Origin: Selaginella tamariscina
Lineage: Eukaryota; Streptophyta; Lycopodiopsida; Selaginellales; Selaginellaceae
DNA: 64,000 nt
Direction of reading: 5' to 3'
Assembly (NCBI GenBank): GCA_003024785.1
Contig: PUQB01000661.1
Span: forward strand, 64,063 to 128,062
Made by a program: the position numbers and the translations under genes. The first letter of the stretch is position 1; each line of letters begins with the position of its first letter. Below are positions 11,660 through 21,095 of this stretch, in pieces. The notes beneath the pieces were generated by a model. The model was not told the DNA's origin. It ran no database searches and was given only the letters and a program-made list of their open reading frames with translations.

Positions 11660-12275
11660 TAACATACCTTTTTGTATGATTGTATATCACCGGTTTTCCT
11701 TCTCCTTCTCCCAGCGTCATCTTTCCTGTTCCCCAATCCTGTATAACTTTAGCAGTTTTCAGCCAAGGCCTACCTAATAACATAGTATATACAGTATCTT
11801 TTCCTTCCATTTGGAGGACAATAAGGGACACTTTATATTTAAGACCCTTTATAGATATAGTCACTCCTCTCACTATACCTGTAGGCTTGACACTTCTCTG
11901 GTCTGCCATTTTTAAATTAAAAGGAGCAGGCTCAATGGGTCCTAAACCCATTTTCTTACAAGCATGTTCCTCAATAAAATTAACTCCTGAGCCTCCATCT
12001 ATAAGGACTTCTTTTATCTTGTTTTTACCAATATATACAGTAATGCTGGGCACATACCCATCATAATCACCTTCTTTTTCATAATGTTTTTCTACTCGGT
12101 GAATTTCATTTCCTGTATATGCAGGTAAGGATTTTGGAACAATGTTCAACATTTCCAAGATTTGATTTTTAATATATGGGGCAATATGTATTAATTGTCC
12201 CAACGTGATTGTAATTTCTTGGCTCAATGCACTTTGAGCCATTGATTCTGCCACGTCATCCTGAATCCGTTTCAC
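11660..12275 (-). pseudogene. Element C protease region
   Basis: EVLIDGGSGVNFI (near 11981-12003) aligns with the retropepsin active site; D-G-G in place of D-T/S-G is common in Athila/Tat-type elements. It is followed by MLLGRPWL. It lies between gag and reverse transcriptase. Confidence 0.8.
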
Positions 12276-12596
12276 AGGAATGCTCTGTTTTCTAGGGTTA
12301 CTCTGTTTTACAGGAATATTCTTTTTCTCTTGAATATTCTTCCCTAAAATAGAATCAGTTATTTTTAGATCTTTAGGTATATCCGTCGGTTGTGTATCAT
12401 CATCCGAGATATACTCAGGGAGATCTCGTTCTTGGAGATGAGTGTCATCTCTCCCATTGTTTGCGTACTATCCCGCAATGGATACACAGAATTTCCTTCT
12501 TCTGCTGGAAGGTATTCCTGTTTCTGACATATATTTCTTTTTGTACAGATTACTGCTCTCACGGCAGGATGGTTTTCTAGCTCATTCTCGTCCACA

Positions 12597-13767
12597 TCAA
12601 TGAACCGAGCTCCAAGCTCTCTCTTGGAGCATTGTTTGAGGTGGAAGGCTGATTCTTAGGACAATTTGGAGAAATATGTCCTTTCTCTCCACATGTATAA
12701 CAAGTAAGATTAATAGAATTCCTTCCTTGTACTTGTCTTTTCTATAGTTATTTTGATCTCCATAACTTTCTTTTCTTGGATATCTTTCTGGTCCTCTATA
12801 GGACGTCTCCTTCCTTCCCATATTAGGCTTATATGGTGGAGCATATCTAGTTTGATTCCCCTCATACAGCCTATCATCTCCTCCTGTATAAGGAACATTC
12901 CTTCTGTTATCAAAAGGATTCCTATTTCTTCCTTCTTCCCAACTCCCAGGTGTTCCTCATAATAGAGCTTCCTATTCCGAGATGGGAATGTGGTAACAGG
13001 TGGTTGTCTCACAGGAAACGGCCTGTTATACCAGCCTTCCTTTCTTCCTTCTTTTCTCCTTTCTTTTTCCACACGTGCCACATTTTGATTAATAAAATAC
13101 TTACAGTCTTTTGCCGAATGTCCTTCTTTATCACATATTTGACATTTTGGCAACTGTAGTCTACACTCATCCTTAGTATGTCCAGGATTTTTACACTTGG
13201 CACACCATACTTTGGCATCTAATTCCTTATACACAGGATTACCTTTCAAGGACTTAACTAGCTGTAATAACATTCTCTCATCAGCCTTATAATCCCGAAC
13301 TTTGATAGGTTCATCCTCATCATCTGAACTATCCTCCTTTCTCCTTGAGGATTTTATCTTTCCTTCTGCTATATTTTCTATTTGTCTCCTCTTCTTCTCA
13401 TAATCTTTAAGATGCTTTACAAGATCTTTCCTGTCTACTTCCTCAATTGTCATTGCATAATGCCTATATGGCTTCTGCAATCCTTGCTTATACCATTGAA
13501 GCAAAGCTTCTTCCTTAACATATAGTGAGCATTTCTTTTCATGCTTTTTAAAACGGTGTGTATATTCCTCTAGAGTTTCAGTTTTTCCTTGTAGGATATT
13601 TCTGAGCTTCTCTAAGTGCTCTTCAGGCAACTCTTCCTTTTTAAAGTATTCTTTAAAAGCTTCTGTAACTTTCTCATAATCTTCTCTCACATCTTTCTCC
13701 AACTCATAATACCAATCAGATGCATTTCCTTTTAATGTGTGAGGAAATATAAGCAATTATCTGCATT
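12597..13767 (-). pseudogene. Element C gag, C-terminal part
   Basis: Reads FPHTLKGNASDWYYEL, a hallmark of Ty3-type gag cores, then LLQWYKQGL and two CCHC zinc knuckles, CAKCKNPGHTKDEC and CQICDKEGHSAKDC (about 13108-13206). The frame is interrupted at 13767 by element B; its N-terminal part continues at 19976. Confidence 0.9.
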
Positions 13768-13772
13768 GCTTA
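13768..13772. repeat. Target-site duplication of element B, left copy (GCTTA)
   Basis: GCTTA immediately before the TGTCAC start of the 5' LTR, repeated at 19971-19975 immediately after the TGACA end of the 3' LTR. Proves insertion of B into the gag of C. Confidence 0.93.
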
Positions 13773-14320
13773 TGTCACGACCCGATACAGGATACAGGAT
13801 ACGACATACAGGATTCAGCCTACAGGATATGCGATACAGGATTTCGCCCGCAGGATATTCCCACAGGATATGCCAAGGATATTCCCGCAGGATATTCCTA
13901 CAGGATATTCCTATAGGATAAGGATGACCATTTTGCTATGACTAGATTAGGCTCATGACCAGATTAGCTTGGAGTTGTGAGCATAAAAGCTCCGACCTAA
14001 TTGTTGTACAATCAGTTACTATCAACACCAGTCTTTCTACGATCATTCTTGTTCTTGTCTTGCTCTTGTCTTGTCTTGCTCCTTTGCCTCCTGCTCTTGT
14101 CCTACTCCTGGATCCTATCCGTTCCTGTCTTGCTCCTGAATCCTGTCCTGTTCTTGTCTCGCTCCTGAATCCTGTCCTACTCCTGATTCCTGAGGTCCTT
14201 CCTATTCTGCTATCTTGCTTCCGGATCCTATCCTGATCCTGGATCCGTCCTGTTCCTGAGTCAAGCCTTCCTGTCCCTGGAATCCTATTGCTTCTTGGTT
14301 TCCTGGATCGTGGCTTGACA
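13773..14320 (+). repeat. Element B 5' LTR
   Basis: Starts TGTCACGACCCGATACAGG and ends CGTGGCTTGACA. The first about 150 bp are degenerate tandem (T)ACAGGATAT(TCC/GCC) units. The part after the predicted RNA start is rich in the complementary TCCTGT word (TCCTGTCTTGCTCCTGAATC and variants). Confidence 0.95.
13983..14025 (+). promoter_or_regulatory. Element B promoter core and predicted RNA start / self-primer
   Basis: TATA-like ATAAAAG at 13983-13989 is followed 31 bp later by AGTTACTATCAA (14014-14025). That 12-mer is the exact reverse complement of the primer-binding site at 14323-14334, so the RNA would start with its own primer, as known for Tf1/sushi elements. The same arrangement is present in the 3' LTR (19664-19675) and in A. 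Confidence 0.75.
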
Positions 14321-14322
14321 GT

Positions 14323-14334
14323 TTGATAGTAACT
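14323..14334 (+). other. Element B primer-binding site, self-priming type
   Basis: TTGATAGTAACT starts two bases after the 5' LTR end. It does not resemble the TGGTATCAGAGC initiator-tRNA site of most plant Gypsy elements, but pairs perfectly over 12 nt with AGTTACTATCAA inside the LTR. The two-base gap to the LTR is normal. Confidence 0.78.
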
Positions 14335-14417
14335 CCTTTCATAGCTCTTCGTTTCCTAGTTACTTTTTTTTCTTGATTCTTTTCCTTCGTTTTTCTCCTT
14401 TCTTTCTTTCATAGATC

Positions 14418-15395
14418 ATGGCTGATTTTGAGCACTTTCAACGCGAGCACCAAATGTTGCTTCATGAGCTGGCCACTTTGCGCCAAGTGGTCACCGATCT
14501 TCAAGGCTCCACCCATGCGGCACATGCAGCTGCTGATGCATCCTCCAAGGCTGCTGCGCAGGCTCTCTCTCAGGCATCGGTGGTTCCTTCTTCATCGAAC
14601 TTTTCTCCAGAACCGAAGATCAGCATGCCAGAGAAGTTCAGTGGCAACCGTGCCGATTTCCAAGGTTTCCTGAATCAGATCCGGCTCTTGATCCGCATGA
14701 AACCACACCGCTACTCGACGGATGCACAAAAGGTTGGCCTTTTGGCATCCTTACTAAGTGGATCTCCACGAGCTTGGGTTGCTCCCTTGCTGGAGCGTGA
14801 CGACCCATTGATGGAAGACTTTGAAGGTTTCGTGGCTGCCTTTGAAGCCTGCTTTGGAGATCCTGATAAGTACCGTTCTGCATGCACAAAGTTACGGAGG
14901 CTCACACAAGGATCCAGACCAGCTTCCGTTTATGCATCCGAATTCCAGCAATTGTGCACGAACATTCCATGGGACGAGACTGCATTGATCGAACATTTCC
15001 GTTTTGGGCTGAGGGACGACGTGAAGGACCTTCTCCTTACGTTACCGGATGCCCAAACGTTAGCGGAGATCATGCAACAGGCCGTTCGCTGCGACAACCG
15101 TTTGTTCGAGCGCCGTCAGGAAAAATTCCGTCAGCAGTTCCTGCCAGCCAATCCTGTAGCCGTAGCACATGTTCCTGCAACACCTTCTGGAGCAGTTCCT
15201 ATGGAGGTTAACAATTCCAAGCGTGGCCCACTTTCAACTGCTGAGAAGCAACGTCGACGGGATGAGAACCTATGCTTGTATTGTGGTGCAGCAGGACACA
15301 AGGTGGCGGAATGTCCTAATAAAGCCAGGAAGTTCAAGACGCGTGAAGCCGAAGCTGAAGTTCAGTCGGAAAACTTCAATGTCCACTTCGTCTAG
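14418..15395 (+). CDS. Element B gag protein
   Basis: A 325-residue frame beginning MADFEHFQREHQ, near-identical to the gag of A. It has an N-terminal coiled-coil-like stretch, an Ala-rich linker, a gag core and a CCHC zinc knuckle CLYCGAAGHKVAEC (15273-15314). The leader between the primer-binding site and the start codon is pyrimidine-rich. It packages the element RNA. Its reading frame is whole within an otherwise fossil element. Confidence 0.93.
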   Translation: MADFEHFQREHQMLLHELATLRQVVTDLQGSTHAAHAAADASSKAAAQALSQASVVPSSSNFSPEPKISMPEKFSGNRADFQGFLNQIRLLIRMKPHRYSTDAQKVGLLASLLSGSPRAWVAPLLERDDPLMEDFEGFVAAFEACFGDPDKYRSACTKLRRLTQGSRPASVYASEFQQLCTNIPWDETALIEHFRFGLRDDVKDLLLTLPDAQTLAEIMQQAVRCDNRLFERRQEKFRQQFLPANPVAVAHVPATPSGAVPMEVNNSKRGPLSTAEKQRRRDENLCLYCGAAGHKVAECPNKARKFKTREAEAEVQSENFNVHFV

Positions 15396-15449
15396 GAGCC
15401 GCGAAGTTGGACGTAGGTGCAGGCTCCATTGGTGCTGCTCATACCATTC

Positions 15450-15800
15450 CATCACTCAAGTTTCCTGTACACATTCGCTTCAATAATCGAGAGCTCAAGG
15501 AGTTTGCCCTGTTAGACACTGGTGCAAATGCATGTTTCATGGATGACACTTTTGCAGCTCAGCATGGCATTCCGGTGGTGAAGTTGAAGCGTGCAATTCC
15601 TGTAGAGGTGGCCGATGGTCGTTTGATTGCTTTGGCCAGTTACCCACGCTACCACACCTCTCTCTTGCAATCATGGTGCATTCAACTGTTCGATTTCCTT
15701 CAACTTGATCAAGACTCGGTCGACTCCCATCATTTTTGGCATGCCATGGTTCGTTGTTGCAAATCCGCAGATCGACTGGAGGTCTAGGACGCTCACGTTT
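15450..15800 (+). pseudogene. Element B protease region
   Basis: LLDTGANACFMDD with the DTG active-site triplet at 15515-15523, directly downstream of gag. Part of a fossil element. Confidence 0.85.
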
Positions 15801-16440
15801 TCCTCTCCAGCAGCCAGGATCAATCCTGTACCTTCCTGCGTGCAGGATACATCCTTGGTGTCTGAGGCAGTACAAGCTACAGGATTGACCGTGCCTGTTC
15901 CTGTACCAGTGTTGAAGACTCCTGCTCGACAGGATTCACCTCATGTCAGTCCTCAGCACATCCGCAGGCTTTCTCCACTCCTGTAAGTTTGCGGTGTCCT
16001 GTACAGGGTTCTTCCAATCCTGTATCAGTGTCGAAGGTTCCTCCTCAACAGGATCCACCTCCTGTTGGTCATCAGCACACTCACAGGCTCCTCACTCCTG
16101 TGCATCCATGGACTTCTGTACAGGATTCTTCCAATCCTGTACACTTGTCAACATCCACATCTGTTTCTCCAATCCTGCTTCTTTTCATTACTCTGTTTCT
16201 ATTCCACCCCCCAAGATCCTTCCTCTTTTTCAGTCACAGCTCCCTCCTGCTCCTCTCCGAGTTCTTACCACTACCAATGAACTTCCACTGATCCTGCTCC
16301 TTTCCACCTTTTTGCCTTTCAAGTAACTCCTACGTCCTCTTCTACCTTTCCTGTGTCTGACTCTCCTGTTTTTCAATCTCCTTCGCCTACCCCTTCTCCT
16401 TCTTCTCCTTCTCCTCCTCTTCTCTACCATCCAAGTACCA
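15800..16440 (+). repeat. Repetitive Pro/Ser linker between protease and RT of element B
   Basis: Imperfectly repeated blocks built from TCCTGTA/TACAGGA words and TTCTTCCAATCCTGTA, encoding low-complexity GSSNPVSVSKVPP-like peptide. It contains a perfect hairpin at 16118-16142 (GTACAGGATT, 5-base loop, AATCCTGTAC). The corresponding part of A (about 3430-4070) has the same character. Confidence 0.75.
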
Positions 16441-16459
16441 CGACTTTAAGGACGTTTTT

Positions 16460-17790
16460 GACAAGCACAAGGCTACAGTTCTTCCTGTTCACAGGTCCTA
16501 CGACTGTCCTATTGATCTTGCAGAAGGAAAGACCCCACCGTTCGGACCGATTTACGCATTGTCACCCACAGAGTTGGAGGTTCTTCGCCAGTACATCGAG
16601 GACAACTTGGCATCCGGCTTCATTCGTCACTCAAAGTCCCCTGCAGGAGCGCCAATCTTCTTTGTCAAGAAGAAGGATGGGAGCTTACGTTTGGTTGTGG
16701 ACTACAGGGGTTTGAATCAAGCTACCATTCGGAATCGGTACCCGTTGCCATTGATCCCGGAACTTCTCGATCGGCTGCGAGGAGCAAAGGTGTTCACAAG
16801 ATCGACTTACGAGGGGCCTACAACCTTGTACGGATTCGTCCCGGCGATGAGTGGAAGACTGCCTTTCGTACAAGGTATGGACACTTCGAGTACACGGTGA
16901 TGCCTTTCGGCCTTACCAATGCCCCAGCCGTGTTCCAACACATGGTGAACGACATCTTTCGTGACTTCTTGGACCAGTTTGTGGTGATCTACCTCGACGA
17001 CATTTTGATTTTCTCCAAGGACCAGGCGGCACATGACAAGCATGTACGGTTGGTTCTACAGCGGCTTCGTGAGCATGGCTTGTATGCGAAGTTGGAGAAG
17101 TGTTTTTTCGATAGGGATTCTGTGGAGTTCTTGGGCTACATCGTCTCTCCTGCTGGCGTTTCCATGGACATGCACAAGGTGAAGACCATCGTGGAGTGGG
17201 AGAGGCCCAAGTCTGTACGAGATGTACAATGTTTCCTTGGCTTTGCAAACTTCTACAGGCGATTCATACAGGACTTCTCCAAGCGTGTACTTCCACTCAC
17301 GGAACTCACCAAGCGCACAGAGGTTTTCTCTTGGTCCGACAAGGCGGAACATGCATTCACAACACTCAAGGACACCTTCACGACAGCTCCGATTTTAGCA
17401 CATCCTGATCCTTCTCGTCCTTTCTTCGTTGAAGCAGATGCCTCGGATTTTGCAGTAGGATCCGTCCTATCGCAAGTTGGAGAGGACAAGTTGCTTCATC
17501 CTGTAGCTTTTCACTCTCGTAAGTTTCTGTCGCGGAGATCAATTACGAGATTCATGACAAGGAACTCAAGGCCATTGTGGATTCGTTTGAGGAGTGGCGG
17601 CATTTCCTGGAAGGTGCTGCACATCCTGTACAAGTTCTTACGGATCACAAGAACCTGGAGTACTTTCAAACGGCTCGAGTTCTCAGTCGGCGACAGGCTA
17701 GGTGGGCGGAGTTCCTATCACGTTTTGACTTCGTCATCGTCTACAGGCCCGGTTTTCGGAATGGCAAGGCGGACGCATTGTCTAGGCGCT
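16460..17790 (+). pseudogene. Element B reverse transcriptase and RNase H region
   Basis: [30 protein letters not shown] and the catalytic YLDD at 16990-17001. RNase H begins near 17390 with VEADASDFAVGSVLSQ and later has the TDHKNLEYF motif. Part of a fossil element. Confidence 0.92.
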
Positions 17791-18089
17791 CTTACCTTGC
17801 ACCAAGCCCGGGCGATCCTGCATTTGACTGTCAAAGGCAAGTGTTGTTGGGTCCTGATCGATTCCGGCTTGCGGCACTGCAGGTTCATCAGGCTCCAGCA
17901 ATTCAACTCTCCTACAGGAGTCCGTTCGCAGTTGGCTACAGACGACTTGGCAAAGAATGTGTTCTCACACATTCATCCTGACGTTGCAAGTTCCTCTTCC
18001 TCCAGTTCCCGTCCAGACTACAACCTGTTCACCATACAGGATGGACTCCTGTACCGGGAAGGTCTCCTGTACGTTCCTGTTGGTGTTTG

Positions 18090-19385
18090 CAGGACTCGTG
18101 TGGTACAGGATTGTCATGATACCCGGCTACAGGACATTTTGGTGTGGCCAAGACAGTTGAGTTGGTGACTCGCAACTATTGGTGGCCTGGGTTGCGGGTT
18201 TTGTGGAAAGGTTTGTACGGAGTTGTGACACCTGCAACAGGTCGAAGATGCCTCGTCATGCACCTTCTGGTCTTCTTCGTCCTCTTCCTGTTCCTTCTGC
18301 TCCTTGGAGATCCATTTCTATGGATTTCCTCACAGATCTTCCTCCTTCTCGTGGATTCGATGCAGTTCTTGTGGTGGTTGACCGTTTCACCAAGCAGGCT
18401 CATTTCCTACCCTGCAACAAGACAGCTACAGGTCAGACAACTGCCGAGTTGGTGATCCGTGAGGTGTTCCGACATCATGGTCTTCCTGAGAGCATTGTTT
18501 CCGATCGAGGTCCACAATTCATGTCCAAGTTTTGGCGAGAGCTTCTTCGGAGTCTACAGGTTAAAGCGGATCTTTCTTCAGGATATCACCCGCAAACTGA
18601 TGGACAGTCAGAACGCACAATCCAGACCTTGGAGCAATATCTTCGTTGCTTCATCAGTTACCAACAGGATAATTGGTTGGACCTTCTTCCTATGGCGGAG
18701 TTTGCCTACAACAACTCCATTCACGCATCTACAGGCCAGACACCTTTCTTTGCTCTTACAGGCCACCATCCACGTTTTGACTTTGCTTCTCCTGCTTCTC
18801 CTTCTTCCGCTCCTGCAGTACAGGATCGTCTTCAGCATCTTCGACAGGTACAGGATGATCTCCAGGTTCACTTCAGCAGGCACAGGAACGGTACAAGCAT
18901 CATGCTGATGCTCATCGTCAACCGGCACCTGCATACAAGATTGGTGATCTCGTGTGGCTTCTTCGTCGACACATTCGCACCAACAGGCCTTCTTCTAAGT
19001 TGGATTTTCAACGATTGGGCCCTTACAGGATCGTGGCGGAGGTAAATCCTGTAGCTTTCCGACTCGAGTTACCACCTACGGTGAAACTTCATCCTGTGTT
19101 TCACACCTCCTTGTTGGAGCCGTATCATCCTTCTTCTCTTCCTGGTCGTGCTTCTTCTCCTCCCCTCCTGTGGTCATTGCTGGTGAACCTGAGTACGAAG
19201 TTGCAGCCATCCTTGATTCTCGTCTTCATCGCCGCAACTTCAATACTTGGTGGATTGGAAAGGTTATTTGCCTACCGATCGCACTTGGGAACCTGCATCC
19301 AACTTACTCCATGCTTCTTCCAAAGTTGCTGCTTCCATCGGCATTATCCTGCTAAACCAGGTCCCAAGACTCGTGGAACTCGTCC
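18090..19385 (+). pseudogene. Element B integrase and chromodomain region
   Basis: HHCC zinc-binding part with CDTC, then the catalytic core: Asp codon at 18323-18325, Asp at 18503-18505 (SDRG), Glu at 18611-18613 (QSERT), giving D-D-35-E spacing. A chromodomain follows at about 19180-19350 with the DWKGYLPTDRTWEP motif. Part of a fossil element. Confidence 0.9.
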
Positions 19386-19387
19386 TT

Positions 19388-19400
19388 AGGGAGGAGGTGC
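19388..19400 (+). other. Element B polypurine tract
   Basis: AGGGAGGAGGTGC immediately before the TGTCAC start of the 3' LTR. Confidence 0.82.
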
Positions 19401-19970
19401 TGTCACACCCGATACAGGATACAGGATACGACATACAGGATTCAGCCTACAGGATATGCGATACAGGATTTCGGCCCGCAGGATATTCCCACAGGATATG
19501 CCCACAGATATTCCCACAGGATATTCCAGGATATTCCAGGATATGCCTACAGGATATGCCTAGAGGATAAGGGACACTATTTTGCTCATGACTAGATTAG
19601 ACTCATGACCAGATTAGCTTGGAGTTGTGAGCATAAAAGCTCCGACCTAATTGTTGTACAATCAGTTACTATCAACACCAGTCTTCTACGATCATTCTTG
19701 TTCTTGTCTTGCTCTTGTCTTGTCTTGTCCTTTGCCTCCTGCTCTTGTCCTACTCCTGGATCCTATCCGTTCCTGTCTTGCTCCTGAATCCTGTCCTGTT
19801 CTTGTTCGCTCTGAATCCTGTCCTACTCCTGATTCCTGAGGTCCCAGTTCCTATTCTGCTATCTTGCTCCCGGATCCTATCCTGATCCTGGATCCGTCCT
19901 GTTCCTGAGTCAAGCCTTCCTGTCCCTGGAATCCTACTTGCTTCCTGGTTTCCTGGATCGTGGCTTGACA
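19401..19970 (+). repeat. Element B 3' LTR
   Basis: TGTCACACCCGATACAGG...CGTGGCTTGACA, matching the 5' LTR except for small indels and a few substitutions, mostly among the CAGGATAT units. Contains the same TATA and AGTTACTATCAA start (19664-19675). Confidence 0.95.
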
Positions 19971-19975
19971 GCTTA
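19971..19975. repeat. Target-site duplication of element B, right copy (GCTTA)
   Basis: Matches 13768-13772. Confidence 0.93.
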
Positions 19976-20395
19976 CTTTATACAACTTTACAACTTCCTC
20001 AAACTGCAATAAATGTCTTTTAGGATTTTCCTTCTTTCCTGCAGAAAATATTGGGAACATCAATGTGCCTCCCAACATTCCAGGGAAAAGTGTCATATTA
20101 GACATATTCGGTGGGTTCTCTCTACCACCTTCCTCTTCACCAAGAGGGGAATTTCCAGGAGATACTCCTCCTGGTCTAATAGGAAATCCTGTTCTCCGAG
20201 GAGTTCCTTCCAACTCCTCTTCTCCTGCAGTTTGATAGTCACCGTATTGTATATCCTCCACACCTTTAGCAGCACTTTCTCCTATCTGATCAATGAGTTT
20301 TATAAGAGCTTCTTGCCTATTAGCAAGCTCTATTTGCTCAGCTCGGGCAGCCTCTCTCTCGGCCTGCCTATTATCTCTCTCTTGCTAGAGACGAG
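19976..20395 (-). pseudogene. Element C gag, N-terminal part
   Basis: Reads a polar N-terminus (QYGDYQTAGEEELEG...) followed by GKKENPKRHLLQFEEVVKLY, the start of a Ty3-type gag core. The frame is interrupted by B, and the remainder of gag lies at 12597-13767. Confidence 0.82.
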
Positions 20396-20532
20396 TTAGG
20401 ATTATGTTGCCTCCAAGGCTCCATCCATCATCATATCTATACACACTTCTTTTTCACTTAAGCTCTACTTCTCTCAGAGCTATATCACTTCTCACTTAGG
20501 AATTCAACAAATTCCTCCACAACAATGGCGAA

Positions 20533-20550
20533 ATCCCTCCGTGGTTGCCA
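20533..20550 (-). other. Element C primer-binding site (tRNA type)
   Basis: On the minus strand TGGCAACCACGGAGGGAT starts two bases after the 5' LTR end. It begins TGG, complementary to a tRNA CCA end, unlike the self-priming site of B. Which tRNA it matches I cannot say. Confidence 0.55.
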
Positions 20551-20552
20551 TG

Positions 20553-21095
20553 TGTTAACATACAAAACTTTCATGTGTGCAGAAAACACTGTTCACACCG
20601 TAGGAAAAGCTTTGCACGTTAAAGTGTAGGGATTTCGTCCAATAGAGAGCTCTAGATATATACTCATTTCGTCTCTAAGGTCAAGGATAGGATTTTGCTT
20701 TGGCCATTGCCATGTATAAGCATTCACAATACCCCATAAATATGCACTTGCATTACTATATGAATACAAAGAGATAGCAAGTGTGGAGACTTACTTCTCT
20801 CCCTAAGATACTCTCTCTCTCATGCATTGCTCTCCATAGCCTTCATAGCCTTCATCGTCTCTCTCTCTTCCTGCCCTTCTCTTGCCCTAACCGTATCCTG
20901 TCCTCCTCCAACCGTCATAACTGTCTGCTTCCTGCAACCGTAGGATCCTTCCTACCCTGTAGGATTTTCCTACTGCCGTAGGATTTATCCTGTACACAGG
21001 ATATTTCCTACTACTACTTTCCTACAAGTTATTCCTCCACCGTAGGAAAGTCCTATGTATGCAGTTCCTACATGCTATATTTTTGGCCTCTAACA
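20553..21095 (-). repeat. Element C 5' LTR (right)
   Basis: TGTTAACATAC...GGCCTCTAACA on the plus strand, matching 5821-6357. Followed directly by the GGTAC target duplication at 21096-21100. Confidence 0.93.

Larger units (their letters stand above)
13773..19970 (+). mobile_element. Element B: full-length self-primed-type chromovirus nested in element C
   Basis: A 6.2-kb Ty3/Gypsy element with 548- and 570-bp LTRs, GCTTA target duplication, self-complementary primer-binding site, gag, protease, reverse transcriptase, RNase H, D-D-35-E integrase, chromodomain and polypurine tract. The LTRs differ mainly by small indels in the CAGGATAT repeat area, so the insertion is recent. Its overall structure is whole, but the pol region is a fossil with about ten breaks; gag reads whole. 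Confidence 0.95.
5821..21095 (-). mobile_element. Element C: Athila/Tat-like Ty3/Gypsy LTR retrotransposon
   Basis: Bounded by LTRs of 537 and 543 bp and a GGTAC target duplication. On the minus strand: 5' LTR (right), primer-binding site, gag with two CCHC knuckles, protease, reverse transcriptase (FMDDFSVY), RNase H, integrase, an integrase tail without chromodomain, about 2.2 kb of extra coding sequence, polypurine tract and 3' LTR (left). The FMDD reverse transcriptase motif and the extra 3' coding part suggest the Athila/Tat (OTA) branch. Element B is inserted in its gag. A fossil with about half a dozen breaks apart from that insertion; the two LTRs are very alike, so it is fairly young. 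Confidence 0.93.

Noticed and set aside
20533-20552. Self-priming in element C
   Set aside because: Its primer-binding site begins with TGG and no long complement was found in its own LTR, unlike B.
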